From positions 1 to 64,000 of the forward strand of contig JALHMB010000005.1 of NCBI GenBank assembly GCA_022844275.1: a DNA stretch of 64,000 bases, given 5' to 3'. The DNA comes from Hyphomicrobiaceae bacterium. GTDB taxonomy: Bacteria > Pseudomonadota > Alphaproteobacteria > Rhizobiales > Hyphomicrobiaceae. Made by a program: the position numbers and the translations under genes. This document shows positions 16,958 to 27,006 of this stretch, piece by piece (position 1 is the stretch's first letter; each line of letters opens with the position of its first letter). The notes beneath the pieces are model-generated. The model made no database searches and was not told the DNA's origin. It worked only from the letters and a program-made list of their open reading frames with translations.

Positions 16958-17325
16958 GGCGCCTGCTTTCCATCCTTGAAGATGCCGACCGGACGGATCT
17001 CATAGGAGCCGCCAGGATTGACCTCGGCGAGTTCGCGCGCGAATGCGAGGGCCTCCTCGAGGTTCTCTGCGTCGTAGATGTAGAAGCCGAGCAGATGCTC
17101 TTTGGTCTCCGCAAAGGGGCCGTCGATGATGATCGGCGGCTCGCGATCTTTGCGCAGCGTCGTCGCCGCCGTAGTCGGCAGCAGGCGCGCGACCGGCCCG
17201 AGCTTGCCCTGCCGCGCGGCCTTCTCCTGCACGACAGCAAGCTTCGCCATGACAGCATCGTCGTGCTCTTTGGACCAAGCGCAGACGACGTTTTCGTCGT
17301 GGTAGCAGAGGATGGCGTACTGCAT
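16954..17325 (-). CDS. YciI family protein with DGPF motif
   Basis: A 123-residue ferredoxin-like fold protein with the IIDGPFAETKEHLLGFYIYD segment around the DGPF motif. DGPF proteins are the usual genetic partners and targets of ECF42 sigma factors; their biochemical role is not established. AGGAG precedes ATG 17325 at normal spacing. The stop overlaps the sigma gene start, so the two are translationally coupled. Confidence 0.9.
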   Translation of the reverse strand: MQYAILCYHDENVVCAWSKEHDDAVMAKLAVVQEKAARQGKLGPVARLLPTTAATTLRKDREPPIIIDGPFAETKEHLLGFYIYDAENLEEALAFARELAEVNPGGSYEIRPVGIFKDGKQAP

Positions 17326-17474
17326 CAGGAAGCTCCTGTGGTGTGATCACGCTTCAAGGACGAACGAGGACGGAGATCCCCGACAGCTCCCGCCAGATTT
17401 TGTCGGGAGTGTGCAAACGGCTGATCTGCCAACCTGTTAACCGGCTGTTTGCCACCTTGTGGCTAGGCTCGTGC

Positions 17475-17786
17475 ATGGCACGTCTTCTCATATTGTTGGT
17501 GATCGGCGCGATTACCTACGCGTTCATCCTGCCGGGTCCTCCCGCCGGGACGCTGCCTGCCGATGCCTCCGTCGCGGCAACTGCGCCCGCCGGATCGGGC
17601 CTGCCAGGCCTCGACCTCCTGTCCCTCGCCGTCGGACTCGTCGCGGGCTTCGTCATGGGGTGGATGTGGCAATTGCCCTGGCGGACAGTCCCAGAGCTGT
17701 TCCGAGAGGTTGCCTTCCGCTCCGTTCGCGGCGTCGGTCTCGTCGGCCTCGCCATGGGCGCAGCAGCGATCCTCCTGTTCTACTGA
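17475..17786 (+). CDS. Small two-TM membrane protein, hypothetical
   Basis: A 103-residue protein with an N-terminal hydrophobic helix (MARLLILLVIGAITYAFILP), a Pro/Ala-rich linker and at least one further membrane region (LSLAVGLVAGFVMGWMW, then GLVGLAMGAAAILLFY). The frame opens at 17343, but the upstream part is Arg-rich and lacks membrane character, so ATG 17475 is chosen. Family not recognised. It converges on the DUF4846 gene. Confidence 0.6.
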   Translation: MARLLILLVIGAITYAFILPGPPAGTLPADASVAATAPAGSGLPGLDLLSLAVGLVAGFVMGWMWQLPWRTVPELFREVAFRSVRGVGLVGLAMGAAAILLFY

Positions 17787-17797
17787 AACGACGCCTC

Positions 17798-18661
17798 TCA
17801 TCCCTGGCCGGTTCCTGTCGCCCAGCGCCTGAGACTGCCCGGTGGAAAGATCCACTCCGGCGTGACAAACGGCTGATCGGACTCCAGACGATACCAGGGC
17901 GAGCCATCGGGTGTATCGCGGCCCTTGAGGACGTGCATGTCTTGCGCCGGCATGAAGCTCTGAATGAGCAGGAATCGGCGCTCGCCCGTTGCCGGATGCT
18001 CGGCGACATCCGCCACCAATACCGCGTGGCCGGGGAAGCCACCTTTGATGATCACGTCGCCGATCTCGACGCGGCCATCCCTGACCGGGACCAGCTCACG
18101 CTCCAGTGAGTGCGTACCGGCCCAGCTGAAGACCGTATCCATGTAACGGCGGAAGGAGGCATAGCTCGCGTCGGCATTCGCCCGCTTTGCCCAAACGAGC
18201 GAGCGGCCCTCTGCGCGCGGACGCTCGCCTGCCGCCCAGCGACTGAACGACATAGGCTTGCCGCCACCCGTATCATTGAAGGCAATCAGCCGGACCTCAC
18301 CGCGCGCGAATTGCCACTCAGCGCGGAGGCGCATGACGGCATCGGCGCACTGTTGGAGATCGCGCGCGCCCGTATCGATGTCGACCACGGCCGCATGGAC
18401 ATCCTGGCGCCACTTCGGCGCACCGCTGTGGAGAAGAACCGAAGCAGCTTCGGGTTTCAACGGCAGACCGCGCAGCCACGCGGCAAAACTCCCGCCCGGC
18501 GCCGAGAAGCGCACGAACCCGTCCGGCGGCGCAAACCTCCCCTCGAGTCGGTCAGCCTTAGCAGACAATCCCGGCCGCCATGCATAGGACTCGGCAGCGG
18601 CCTCACGAATGCCCGCCAGCAAGGCTATGAGCACTAGTGTTCTGACAACGATGATTCGCAT
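17798..18661 (-). CDS. DUF4846 domain-containing exported protein
   Basis: A 287-residue protein with a signal peptide (MRIIVVRTLVLIALLAGIREAAA) followed by a DUF4846 domain. Hallmarks are FAAWLRGLPLKP, AVVDIDTGARDLQQCADAVMRL, GGFPGHAVLVADVA and QSFMPAQDMHVL. The GHA and conserved Cys suggest an NlpC/P60-like papain fold, but activity is unknown. ATG 18661 is chosen because it begins the signal peptide. Confidence 0.85.
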   Translation of the reverse strand: MRIIVVRTLVLIALLAGIREAAAESYAWRPGLSAKADRLEGRFAPPDGFVRFSAPGGSFAAWLRGLPLKPEAASVLLHSGAPKWRQDVHAAVVDIDTGARDLQQCADAVMRLRAEWQFARGEVRLIAFNDTGGGKPMSFSRWAAGERPRAEGRSLVWAKRANADASYASFRRYMDTVFSWAGTHSLERELVPVRDGRVEIGDVIIKGGFPGHAVLVADVAEHPATGERRFLLIQSFMPAQDMHVLKGRDTPDGSPWYRLESDQPFVTPEWIFPPGSLRRWATGTGQG

Positions 18662-18808
18662 CTCTGGGCTTCTTCTACCGTCACAGGTGTCCTCGACCGG
18701 CAACGCAGCCACAGGCCTTGGGCATAGTCATGACAGCAATTGACAGCGTAGCGTCAGGAGCCATTGTCAGAGCGCGAAGAATTTAACGGGGACCGAGGGA
18801 CCAAGGCG

Positions 18809-19612
18809 ATGTCGTCGCTGCTGACATCGATACAGCGGGAAGCATTCGTGCGTCGCGTGCGCATCGAGATGGCCAAGCGCGGCCTGACGCGGACGGCGCT
18901 CGCCGAAATCGCCGGCTGCAAGGAGCGCACTCTCGGCAATCTGCTCGCTGGCCAGCCGGTGCGCGACGCAACCGTCGCGGGTGTCGCGCGCGGGCTCGCC
19001 ATCGACCTCGACACGCTGCTCGGCACGCCGGCCGCCAATGGCGCCGCTGGAGGAAAGCTCCAGGGCCGCGCGGACGAGAGCTACGGGGGCTATCTGCTCG
19101 CGACCTACGAGGACTACCTCGGCCCTTATCTCGCCTATCGGCGCATTTTCTCACGCCGCAACGCGCTCTATCGCTCGGTTTACGAGCTCGATTGGGACGA
19201 AGACCTTTCGCGCCTGCGCTTTCTCGAGTTGCAGGGGAGCCCGAAAGGCCGCGGCGCCGACGCGGCGACCCAGCACGCCGGCGGCGTCTACATCAGTCCG
19301 CACACGGGGATGCTTCAGCTCCTCACCACCTTCCAGGGTGCGCTGCGTCTCGTCACACTCAATCGCTTTCAGCGGGGCAGCGACAAGCTGCGCGGCGTCA
19401 TTCTCACGCAGAGCGACCGCGAGCGCTTCTACCAACCCGCCGTGTCCGCGATCTTTCTGCAGAAGCTCTCCGGCCGCCAGCGCCTGTCGGAGCTCGAAAA
19501 GCGCATCGGCGTTCTCGAAGAAGACCACACGGATTTCGGCGCGGCCCTGTCCGAGATCGAGGAGATCGAGCGCTCGGCCATCTTCCTCGCTGGTCCGGTC
19601 GAGAAGAAATAG
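18809..19612 (+). CDS. Helix-turn-helix protein, hypothetical
   Basis: A 267-residue protein (from ATG 18809) with an N-terminal XRE-like helix-turn-helix around RGLTRTALAEIAGCKERTLGNLLAG. A middle alpha/beta region follows (YGGYLLATYEDYLGPYLAYRRIF, then LELQGSPKG and GVYISPHTGMLQLLTTF) that may sense a ligand, then a C-terminal coiled helix (RLSELEKRIGVLEED). A TTG at 18764 with AGGAG just upstream would add 15 residues and cannot be excluded. Likely a transcription regulator; target unknown. Its stop lies 6 bases from the converging TPR gene. Confidence 0.65.
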   Translation: MSSLLTSIQREAFVRRVRIEMAKRGLTRTALAEIAGCKERTLGNLLAGQPVRDATVAGVARGLAIDLDTLLGTPAANGAAGGKLQGRADESYGGYLLATYEDYLGPYLAYRRIFSRRNALYRSVYELDWDEDLSRLRFLELQGSPKGRGADAATQHAGGVYISPHTGMLQLLTTFQGALRLVTLNRFQRGSDKLRGVILTQSDRERFYQPAVSAIFLQKLSGRQRLSELEKRIGVLEEDHTDFGAALSEIEEIERSAIFLAGPVEKK

Positions 19613-19617
19613 CGGGG

Positions 19618-21387
19618 TTAGTTCTCGCCGACCCGTGTCAGGTGCGCTCGCGCGTCGGGATGCCCTGGCTGAATCTCGATGGCCGCACGGTAGTCGCGGA
19701 TGGCCGCCTGAAGGTCGCCTTTGCCCTCCCAGGCGCGACCGCGCTCCACGAACGCTTCGGGCGAGCGGCGGAAGATATCGATTGCCTTGTCGGCATCCGT
19801 GATGGCCTTGTCGAAGGCACCCGTCTCAACGTGGCTGCGCGCCCTGCGCACGTAGGCGAGCTGGTTACGCGGCTCGAGCCCAGTGATCATGTCGAGATCC
19901 TGGATGGCCGCGCGATGATCTCCTTTGCCGGCCAAAAGATCGGCGCGCAGACTGAGCGCTGAAGTCATGCGAGGATTGATCTCGATCGCGCGGTTGGCGT
20001 CCTCAATCGCGCGATCGGTCTGACCGCCATCCGCCTGATTGAGCCGCGCCCGATTGAACAGCGCGAGCGCATAGCGCGAATTGATCTCGATGGCTTTGTC
20101 AAAGTCCGTACGGGCCGCTGGGTAGTCCTTGTTCATCATTCGCGATAGGCCGCGATTGTTGTATAGCGCAGCGTCGCTCGGGCGCATGCCGATCGCGCTG
20201 CTGTAGTCCTCGATGGCCCGCTCGTAGGCGCGCATGGAGTGCAGCGCATAGCCGCGTTGTGCATGGGCGCGCCACTCACTGGGATCGAGTTCGATCGCAC
20301 GCGACAGATCCGTGATGGCGAGCCCGAACTCCCGCGTCTGATTCCGCGCCCACCCGCGCACGAAATAAGCTTCGGCCGCATCGGGATTGCGTTTGATGAC
20401 CTCGTCGCAGGCACTGACGACCTGAGCATGGGGCCGGTCGACGCGGCATGAAGTCGAGCTGAGGTCGGTGCGCGATGCGGGCGTGCGGGTCGTTTCGTTC
20501 GGCGTTGTTGCGGAAGGTGGCGGCTGGCGGGCCGCGACGTCGGTCTCACCCGACTTGCCCGATAGCTTGTCGAGACGCTTTCGCATTTTCGCGACGATGT
20601 CGTCGATGCTTTCGCGACTGGCGTCACGCGGTGCACTCGGCGTGTCAATCGCCTGTGGCGCGGACGACGGCGGCGCAGCGGAAGGCGGTAGCGCATAGGG
20701 CTGCTTGCCGGTCGCCTCCTCCATGCTGCGCCGCGCCTGCTCCATGATCTCGTTCGGCTTGAAGGGCTTCGGTTCCGGCTCACGCGAAGGCACGGCGTGC
20801 GAGGGCGGTGGCCGATCGGGAAGCGATGGATGGCGCGGCAGGGGCGTGGGCTCCGAAGGTTGCGCAACGGGAGTCTTGCCGGCCGACTCTTGGGAGCGGC
20901 GCATGGCCTCGCGCGCAGCCTTGAGCTTCTCTTCCACCATCTTCAGACGGTTAGCCTCCTGATCCGAGGCACGCTTCTCGGCCTCTTTCCGCGAGGTCTC
21001 TATCCGCTCCGTAATCTTTCGGGCCTCTGCGCGACGCTGTGCTTCCTCCTGCTCGGCGAGCTTGCGTGCCTCCTCCTGGCGGGCGACTTCGCGCTCGGCA
21101 GACTTTCGCTCTTCCTCCTTGCGTTCGACCGCCCTGCGCTGCGCCTCGCGGCGGGCCTCGGACTGCCCTGGCAGCGACCACACCCCCAGGACGTTCGTGG
21201 CGCTCAGGACCAGCACGAGCGCAATGCCGAGCGCAATGAGGAAGCGCGCCGGCGACGTGCCGCGATCACCGAGCAGAACCGAACTCTCTTCGAGCGTCGA
21301 GCGCGAACGCCGCTCGGGCCGCACGCGCTGACCTGTCGGCTCGCCTGCGTCGACTGTTGTATCCGGCCTTGGATCGCTCTCGGTCAT
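19618..21387 (-). CDS. Membrane-anchored coiled-coil TPR protein (second of a tandem pair)
   Basis: A 589-residue protein with four parts. There is a short cytoplasmic N-terminus, one transmembrane helix near residues 47-68, and a long Arg/Glu/Ala-rich coiled coil (about 75-165) reminiscent of TolA. A Pro-rich linker then leads to at least seven TPR units from about residue 310. It overlaps the upstream paralogue by ATGA at 21384-21387. The shared design suggests an envelope-spanning scaffold pair; partners are unknown. Confidence 0.8.
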   Translation of the reverse strand: MTESDPRPDTTVDAGEPTGQRVRPERRSRSTLEESSVLLGDRGTSPARFLIALGIALVLVLSATNVLGVWSLPGQSEARREAQRRAVERKEEERKSAEREVARQEEARKLAEQEEAQRRAEARKITERIETSRKEAEKRASDQEANRLKMVEEKLKAAREAMRRSQESAGKTPVAQPSEPTPLPRHPSLPDRPPPSHAVPSREPEPKPFKPNEIMEQARRSMEEATGKQPYALPPSAAPPSSAPQAIDTPSAPRDASRESIDDIVAKMRKRLDKLSGKSGETDVAARQPPPSATTPNETTRTPASRTDLSSTSCRVDRPHAQVVSACDEVIKRNPDAAEAYFVRGWARNQTREFGLAITDLSRAIELDPSEWRAHAQRGYALHSMRAYERAIEDYSSAIGMRPSDAALYNNRGLSRMMNKDYPAARTDFDKAIEINSRYALALFNRARLNQADGGQTDRAIEDANRAIEINPRMTSALSLRADLLAGKGDHRAAIQDLDMITGLEPRNQLAYVRRARSHVETGAFDKAITDADKAIDIFRRSPEAFVERGRAWEGKGDLQAAIRDYRAAIEIQPGHPDARAHLTRVGEN

Positions 21388-22748
21388 GGCTTCTCACCGA
21401 GCCTCGTCAGGTTCTCGCGCGCGGTGGAAAATTTCTGGTCGGCATCGAGCGCGCGCCGGTAATCGGCAATTGCGCGGTCCCGGTTTCCCTGGCGCTCGTA
21501 GGCGACACCGCGCGCGTTGAATGCGCGGGCCGAGCGCGGATTGAGCGTGATCGCGCTGTCGAAATCGGCGAGCGCCTTGGCGAGATCCTTCAGTTCAAGA
21601 TGGCTGAGCCCACGGTTCTCGAGCGCAAGCGCATACTTGGGACTGAGCTCTATGGCGCGATCGAGATCGACGATCGCGCTCGCATGATCGCTCTTGCTCA
21701 GTACATACGTGCGCGCGCGATTGTTGTAGGGCACCGCGTACTTTGGATCGAGTTCGATGGCGCGATTGAAGTCCGCGAGCGCGCGTGAATAGTCCTTCAA
21801 ATCCAGATAGGCAGCGCCGCGATCATTATGAAAGGTCGGGCTCCGAGGGTTCAGCTCTATGGCCTTGTTGTAGTCCACGAAGGCGCGGTCGAAATCGCGC
21901 AGCCGCACGTAAGTCAGCGCGCGCTGCGAATAATACGCAGGTTGCTGCGTCGGTCGAAGCTCGATGGCACGCGTGAAATCGGTTAGCGCCCGCTCGGCCT
22001 GATTGCGCTCGCGCAGCGCCCAGGCGCGGATGAAATACGCGTCCGCAAAGTCGTTGTGTTTCGCAATGATCTCAGAGCAAGCCGGAACGATGGCGGCTAG
22101 GGGCTTGTTCATCTGGCAGTCCGTCTCCGCGAGGTTCGGCAGCGCCGATGCTGGAGGTGGGCGCCGTTCCTGGGCAGCCTTGGTTTTCACGGCCTGATCT
22201 TTGGCACGCCGTGCCGCCTCGTCGTCCGCTGCCTTGCGCTGTGCCTCGCGATCGAGGGCAAGCTTCTCGGTTGCACGACGGTCTGCCTCGCGCCGCTCCT
22301 GGGCGATGCGCAACTTGTCGGCCGCGTCTTTTAGCGCCCCCGGTCGCTTGCGCTCGGCCTCCTCGCGCGCGACCTGTTGGCCCGGCGACTCCCAGAGGCC
22401 CGCATAGTTCGAACCGAACACCAGGATCGAAATGCCGAGAACGGCCGTCACCACGATGCGCCCAAGTCTCGAGTCGCGCTCGGAAGCAACACGGCCGGCG
22501 CCACCGCCAAGCGGCCGGGCGTGATATCGCGCGTGCGGCTGGACCACGGAAACGCGCGTCTTCGGCACATGAGGCACATGAGGAGCGCTCGCGGTCTTGG
22601 TGGTGGCTTCAGGCTTGGCTCGAGGCTTGGTCTGGCCCTTTTGAACCGCCTGCGACTTTTCGGGTTTTGCGACCAGTGCGCCCGCTGCCTGTGCGATCCC
22701 CCACTTGGATGGTCCGGCACCCCACTTGGATGATTTCTGGCTACTCAT
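21384..22748 (-). CDS. Membrane-anchored coiled-coil TPR protein (first of a tandem pair)
   Basis: A 454-residue paralogue of the following gene. It has a basic, Gln/Lys-rich N-terminus, one transmembrane helix (GRIVVTAVLGISILVFGSNY), a shorter Arg/Glu-rich coiled coil, then a Cys-containing segment (AETDCQMNKPLAAIVPACSE) and about eight TPR units with the DF-RAI-ELxP pattern. ATG 22748 is preferred over the longer frame because the upstream translation is not coherent. The gene is divergent from the SDR gene. Confidence 0.8.
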   Translation of the reverse strand: MSSQKSSKWGAGPSKWGIAQAAGALVAKPEKSQAVQKGQTKPRAKPEATTKTASAPHVPHVPKTRVSVVQPHARYHARPLGGGAGRVASERDSRLGRIVVTAVLGISILVFGSNYAGLWESPGQQVAREEAERKRPGALKDAADKLRIAQERREADRRATEKLALDREAQRKAADDEAARRAKDQAVKTKAAQERRPPPASALPNLAETDCQMNKPLAAIVPACSEIIAKHNDFADAYFIRAWALRERNQAERALTDFTRAIELRPTQQPAYYSQRALTYVRLRDFDRAFVDYNKAIELNPRSPTFHNDRGAAYLDLKDYSRALADFNRAIELDPKYAVPYNNRARTYVLSKSDHASAIVDLDRAIELSPKYALALENRGLSHLELKDLAKALADFDSAITLNPRSARAFNARGVAYERQGNRDRAIADYRRALDADQKFSTARENLTRLGEKP

Positions 22749-22903
22749 AGACCAGTCGATCCCCGGCAGAATTCGGCGTGGCGCCCCCCAATGATTCGCC
22801 CAGCACATGCAAATTGTTGCACCAGGGGCAGAGCCCGCGCAATGGTGCTGCAACGCGCCAGAACTCAGTGACGGCGGGATTAGAACCGAGGGAGGATGAA
22901 CAA

Positions 22904-23650
22904 ATGCCATCGCTGGATGGGCGAGTCGCCATTGTCACGGGCTCGGCCCGCAATATCGGCCGTGCGACGGCGCGGATGCTGGCCGGCGAGGGAGCATCGG
23001 TCGTCATTCATGCGCGCAAGGACAAGGAAGGCGTCGACGAGGCCGTTGCCCTGCTCGCCGCCGAGGGCGCGACAGCGATCGGCCACATCGCCGATGTCTC
23101 GACGGAAGCCGGCGCGCAAAGCCTGATCGAGGCCGCCGTCACCCGCTTCGGACGCGTGGACATTCTGGTCAATAACGCCGCCATCCGCCGCAATACGCCG
23201 CTGGTCGAGATGTCCTACGCGGAATGGCGCGAAGTGCTCGCGAACAGTCTCGATTGTGCCTTTCTGTGTACACGCTACGCCGCGCCGCACATGATCAAGG
23301 GTGGCTGGGGCCGCATCGTGAATATCGGCGGCATTTCCATGTTCAAGGGTACGCCCGGGCGCACGCACGTCTCCGCCGCCAAGGCCGGCATGATCGGCAT
23401 GGCACGCTCGCTCGCCTCGGAATTGGGACCGCACAACATCACCGTGAACGTCGTCGCGCCCGGTGCCATCGACACCGTACGCAGTGGGGCGGCCGGCGTC
23501 CGGCCCGCCAGCACGACCGCGATGTCCAACCCCGTAGGACGGGACGGACGACCCGAGGAGATCGCCCATATCGTCACCATGCTCTGCCGGCCGGATGCGG
23601 CCTACACCACCGGCCAGACCATCGAGGTGAATGGCGGCGCCCACTACTGA
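22904..23650 (+). CDS. SDR-family protein with atypical active site
   Basis: A 248-residue short-chain dehydrogenase/reductase with cofactor motif TGSARNIG (12-19), NNAA (90-93) and the C-terminal TTGQTIEVNGG. The canonical YxxxK is altered: K160 is kept, but the Tyr position is V156 (THVSAAKAG). The Ser about 13 residues earlier also appears to be missing, with S145 displaced. Either this is a subfamily using another acid/base, such as H155, or it is no longer a classical oxidoreductase. GGAGG precedes ATG 22904. It stands alone between the TPR pair and ileS. Confidence 0.82.
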   Translation: MPSLDGRVAIVTGSARNIGRATARMLAGEGASVVIHARKDKEGVDEAVALLAAEGATAIGHIADVSTEAGAQSLIEAAVTRFGRVDILVNNAAIRRNTPLVEMSYAEWREVLANSLDCAFLCTRYAAPHMIKGGWGRIVNIGGISMFKGTPGRTHVSAAKAGMIGMARSLASELGPHNITVNVVAPGAIDTVRSGAAGVRPASTTAMSNPVGRDGRPEEIAHIVTMLCRPDAAYTTGQTIEVNGGAHY

Positions 23651-23928
23651 CTGTGGTCCAGCCAGCGGGTCGCAGTTGAAAGCGCGTCTTGCGGCCGCTA
23701 AGACAAGCGGACCATGCTGCTTCGTGCGTTCATATTCCGCCCCGGGCGAATTCGCGTCCCGGTTGCCTCCGGGCACCGGGTCAGGGCACATCTGCGCGTC
23801 AGAAGTGCACGTAAAATCAACGCGTAAGGATTGCCGGGCGCTTTGCGGGCCGGCGCCATAACGATCAGAGACGGAGCGCGTCCCCCGCGGGCCGCTTCCC
23901 GACCCTCCGAGCCCCCGAGGCTGACCTC

Positions 23929-26900
23929 ATGACCGACACGACGACCGACACACGCGACTGGGGCAAGACGCTCTACCTGCCTGAGACAGCATTTCCGATG
24001 CGTGCAGGGCTCCCGCAGATGGAGCCCCGGATGCTCGAGCGGTGGGCGAGGATCCGCCTCTACGACAAGCTCCGCGAGAGCGCCAAGGGGCGGCCCAAGT
24101 TCGTCCTGCACGACGGCCCGCCCTACGCCAACGGCAACATCCACATCGGCCACGCGCTCAACAAGATCCTCAAGGACCTCGTGACGCGCTCGCAGCAGAT
24201 GCTGGGGCATGATTCCAACTACGTGCCGGGCTGGGACTGCCACGGCCTCCCGATCGAATGGAAGATCGAGGAGGAGTACATGGCCAAGGGCAAGGCCAAG
24301 CCGAACCTCAAGGACCCGGCAGCCATGAAGGCTTTCCGGGCCGAGTGTCGTGCGTTCGCCGAGCACTGGCTGAATGTGCAGCGCGAGGAGTTCAAGCGGC
24401 TCGGCGTCGAAGGCGACTGGGATCATCCCTACACGACGATGACTTTCCCGGCCGAGGCGACGATCGCGCGCGAGCTGATCAAGTTCGCGGAGACGGGGCA
24501 GCTCTATCGCGGCTCGAAGCCGGTCATGTGGTCAGTCGTCGAGAAGACCGCGCTCGCCGAGGCGGAGGTCGAGTACCACGACTATCAGTCGGACATGGTG
24601 TGGGTGAAGTTTCCGGTTGTTTCTGCGGGGACTAATGCAGCGACGACGCCGGAACTAAAGTCAGCCTGGGAGAAAATCAAGTCCCTGACGTCCGCGTCGG
24701 TTGTGATCTGGACGACCACTCCCTGGACGATCCCCGGCAATCGCGCGATCTCGTTCAACTCCAAGATCGAGTACGGCCTCTACGAGGTAACTGCTTCGCC
24801 TGACGGCAACTGGGCCAAAATCGGCGACCGGCTCATCCTTGCCGACAAACTCGCCGCCGAGATGATGAAGACGGCGAAGGTGGAAGCGTTCGAGCGCCGC
24901 TCAACGGTAACAGATCACGAGCTTTCGATATTGATCTGTGCCCACCCGCTCCGCGGCGCCGGCCTCGGCGGCTATCAGTTCGATGTGCCATTGCTCGACG
25001 GCGACCACGTCACGGATGACGCGGGCACGGGCTTCGTGCACACCGCCCCCGGCCACGGTCGTGAGGACTTCGACATATGGACTTCTGTTGAGACCACGAA
25101 GCGGTTGCGCGATCTAAATATTGATCCCGCAATCCCCTACACCGTCGACGAGAACGGCGCCTTCACCAAGGACGCGCCGGGCTTCGAGGGCAAGCGCGTC
25201 ATCACCGACAAGGGCGAGAAGGGCGACGCCAACCAGGCCGTCATCGACGCGCTGGTCAAAGCAGGAATGCTGCTCGCGCGCGGCCGACTGAAGCATCAGT
25301 ACCCGCACTCGTGGCGCTCAAAGAAGCCGGTGATCTTCCGCAATACGCCCCAGTGGTTCATCCACATGGACAAGGAGATCCCGTACCTGGAGAAGCTCTC
25401 GCGCGAGCTGCGGGCGAAGTCGGCTTCGGCCGGCGGCGCGGGCCACAATCAGGCGGTGCCGAAAACGTTGCGCGAGGTCTCGCTGCAGTCGATCCGCGAT
25501 ACCGAGTGGGTGCCGAAGTCCGGCGAGAACCGCATCACGGGCATGATCGAAGCCAAGCCCGACTGGGTCATCTCGCGCCAGCGCGCGTGGGGCGTGCCGA
25601 TCACCGTGTTCGTGCGCAAGTCCGACGGCGAGGTGCTGGTCGACGCGAAGGTCAACCAGCGCATCTACGACGCCATGTACGCCGAGGGCGCGGATGCGTG
25701 GTTCTCGGATACGGACGGCGCGCGCTTCCTCAAGCCCGAGTACAATCCGACCGACTTCGAGAAGGTCAATGACGTCCTCGACGTGTGGTTCGACTCGGGC
25801 AGCACGCACAGCTACGTACTCAATGACCCGCACTTCCCGAGCCTCATGGGCATCGAGCGGCAGGTCGATGGCGGGCGCGATCGCGTCATGTATCTCGAAG
25901 GCTCGGACCAGCACCGCGGCTGGTTCCATTCCTCGCTGATCGAATCCTCCGGCACGCGCGGGCGTGCGCCGTTCGACGTCGTGCTCACGCACGGCTTCTG
26001 CCTCGACGAGAAGGGGCAGAAAATGTCGAAATCCGTCGGCAACGTGACGGCGCCGCAGGACGTGATCAAGACTTCGGGCGCCGACATCCTGCGCCTGTGG
26101 GTGGCGGCTTCCGACTATTCGGACGATCTCCGCATTGGGCCGGAGATCCTGAAGAACTTCGTCGAGACCTATCGCAAGATGCGCAACACCATGCGCTGGA
26201 TGCTCGGCACGCTCGCGCACTACAAGCCCGAGCACGAAGTGAAGATCGCCGACATGCCGGAGCTGGAGCGCTATATGCTGCACCAGCTCGCCACGCTGGA
26301 GCCGCTCGTGCGCCGCGCCTACGCGGAGTACGACTACAAGCGTGTCGTCTCGGCGCTCGCGCAGTTCATGAACACGGAGCTGTCGGCTTTCTATTTCGAC
26401 ATCCGCAAGGACGCACTCTATTGCGATGCGCCGTCGAGCGTTCGGCGGCGCGCCGCGTTGACCTGCGTCGAGCATATCTTCCAGTGCGTGACGACGTGGA
26501 TCGCACCGATCCTCGTGTTCACTGCGGAGGAAGCCTGGCTCCAGCGCTATCCGAGCGAGGACGGCTCGGTGCATGTCGAGACGTTCAGGTCGGCCCCGCC
26601 TTCGTGGCGCGACGATGCGCTTGCCCAGAAGTGGGAGCGGGTGCGCCGCGTGCGCTCGGTCGTGACGGGCGCACTCGAAGTTGAGCGGGCAGCGAAGCGC
26701 ATCGGCTCGAGTCTTGAAGCGGCGCCAGTCGTGCATGTGACCAATGGCGATCTCGGCGCGGCTCTCGCAGGCGTCGACATGGCCGAGGTTTGCATCACAT
26801 CCGCCATCCGGATCGTCGGCAGCCCGGCGCCTGACGGCGCGTTCTCCTTGGCGGACGTGTCTGGCGTTGCGGTCGTCCCGGCTCGCGCCGAGGGCCGGAA

Positions 26901-27006
26901 ATGCGCACGCTCGTGGCGGATCACGACCGACGTCGGCAGCGACCCGGCCTATCCCGATCTCTCCGCCCGCGATGCCGCCGCAATGCGCGAGCTTGATGCA
27001 GCATGA
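23929..27006 (+). CDS. ileS: Isoleucyl-tRNA synthetase
   Basis: A 1025-residue class I synthetase charging tRNA-Ile, with HIGH at 72-75 and KMSKS at 698-702, an editing domain between them, and the anticodon-binding helical domain after. The C-terminus keeps only one Cys of the usual zinc knuckle: KCARSW replaces KCxRCW, and the second pair is replaced by LSARD. Stop and lspA start overlap as ATGA, the usual ileS-lspA coupling. Confidence 0.97.
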   Translation: MTDTTTDTRDWGKTLYLPETAFPMRAGLPQMEPRMLERWARIRLYDKLRESAKGRPKFVLHDGPPYANGNIHIGHALNKILKDLVTRSQQMLGHDSNYVPGWDCHGLPIEWKIEEEYMAKGKAKPNLKDPAAMKAFRAECRAFAEHWLNVQREEFKRLGVEGDWDHPYTTMTFPAEATIARELIKFAETGQLYRGSKPVMWSVVEKTALAEAEVEYHDYQSDMVWVKFPVVSAGTNAATTPELKSAWEKIKSLTSASVVIWTTTPWTIPGNRAISFNSKIEYGLYEVTASPDGNWAKIGDRLILADKLAAEMMKTAKVEAFERRSTVTDHELSILICAHPLRGAGLGGYQFDVPLLDGDHVTDDAGTGFVHTAPGHGREDFDIWTSVETTKRLRDLNIDPAIPYTVDENGAFTKDAPGFEGKRVITDKGEKGDANQAVIDALVKAGMLLARGRLKHQYPHSWRSKKPVIFRNTPQWFIHMDKEIPYLEKLSRELRAKSASAGGAGHNQAVPKTLREVSLQSIRDTEWVPKSGENRITGMIEAKPDWVISRQRAWGVPITVFVRKSDGEVLVDAKVNQRIYDAMYAEGADAWFSDTDGARFLKPEYNPTDFEKVNDVLDVWFDSGSTHSYVLNDPHFPSLMGIERQVDGGRDRVMYLEGSDQHRGWFHSSLIESSGTRGRAPFDVVLTHGFCLDEKGQKMSKSVGNVTAPQDVIKTSGADILRLWVAASDYSDDLRIGPEILKNFVETYRKMRNTMRWMLGTLAHYKPEHEVKIADMPELERYMLHQLATLEPLVRRAYAEYDYKRVVSALAQFMNTELSAFYFDIRKDALYCDAPSSVRRRAALTCVEHIFQCVTTWIAPILVFTAEEAWLQRYPSEDGSVHVETFRSAPPSWRDDALAQKWERVRRVRSVVTGALEVERAAKRIGSSLEAAPVVHVTNGDLGAALAGVDMAEVCITSAIRIVGSPAPDGAFSLADVSGVAVVPARAEGRKCARSWRITTDVGSDPAYPDLSARDAAAMRELDAA

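Noticed and set aside
15632-17005. 457-codon forward frame opposite the ECF42 sigma gene
   Set aside because: Antisense shadow of a well-supported sigma factor gene that has conserved regions 2 and 4.
25318-26736. 472-codon reverse frame opposite ileS
   Set aside because: Antisense shadow of ileS, which is complete with HIGH and KMSKS motifs.
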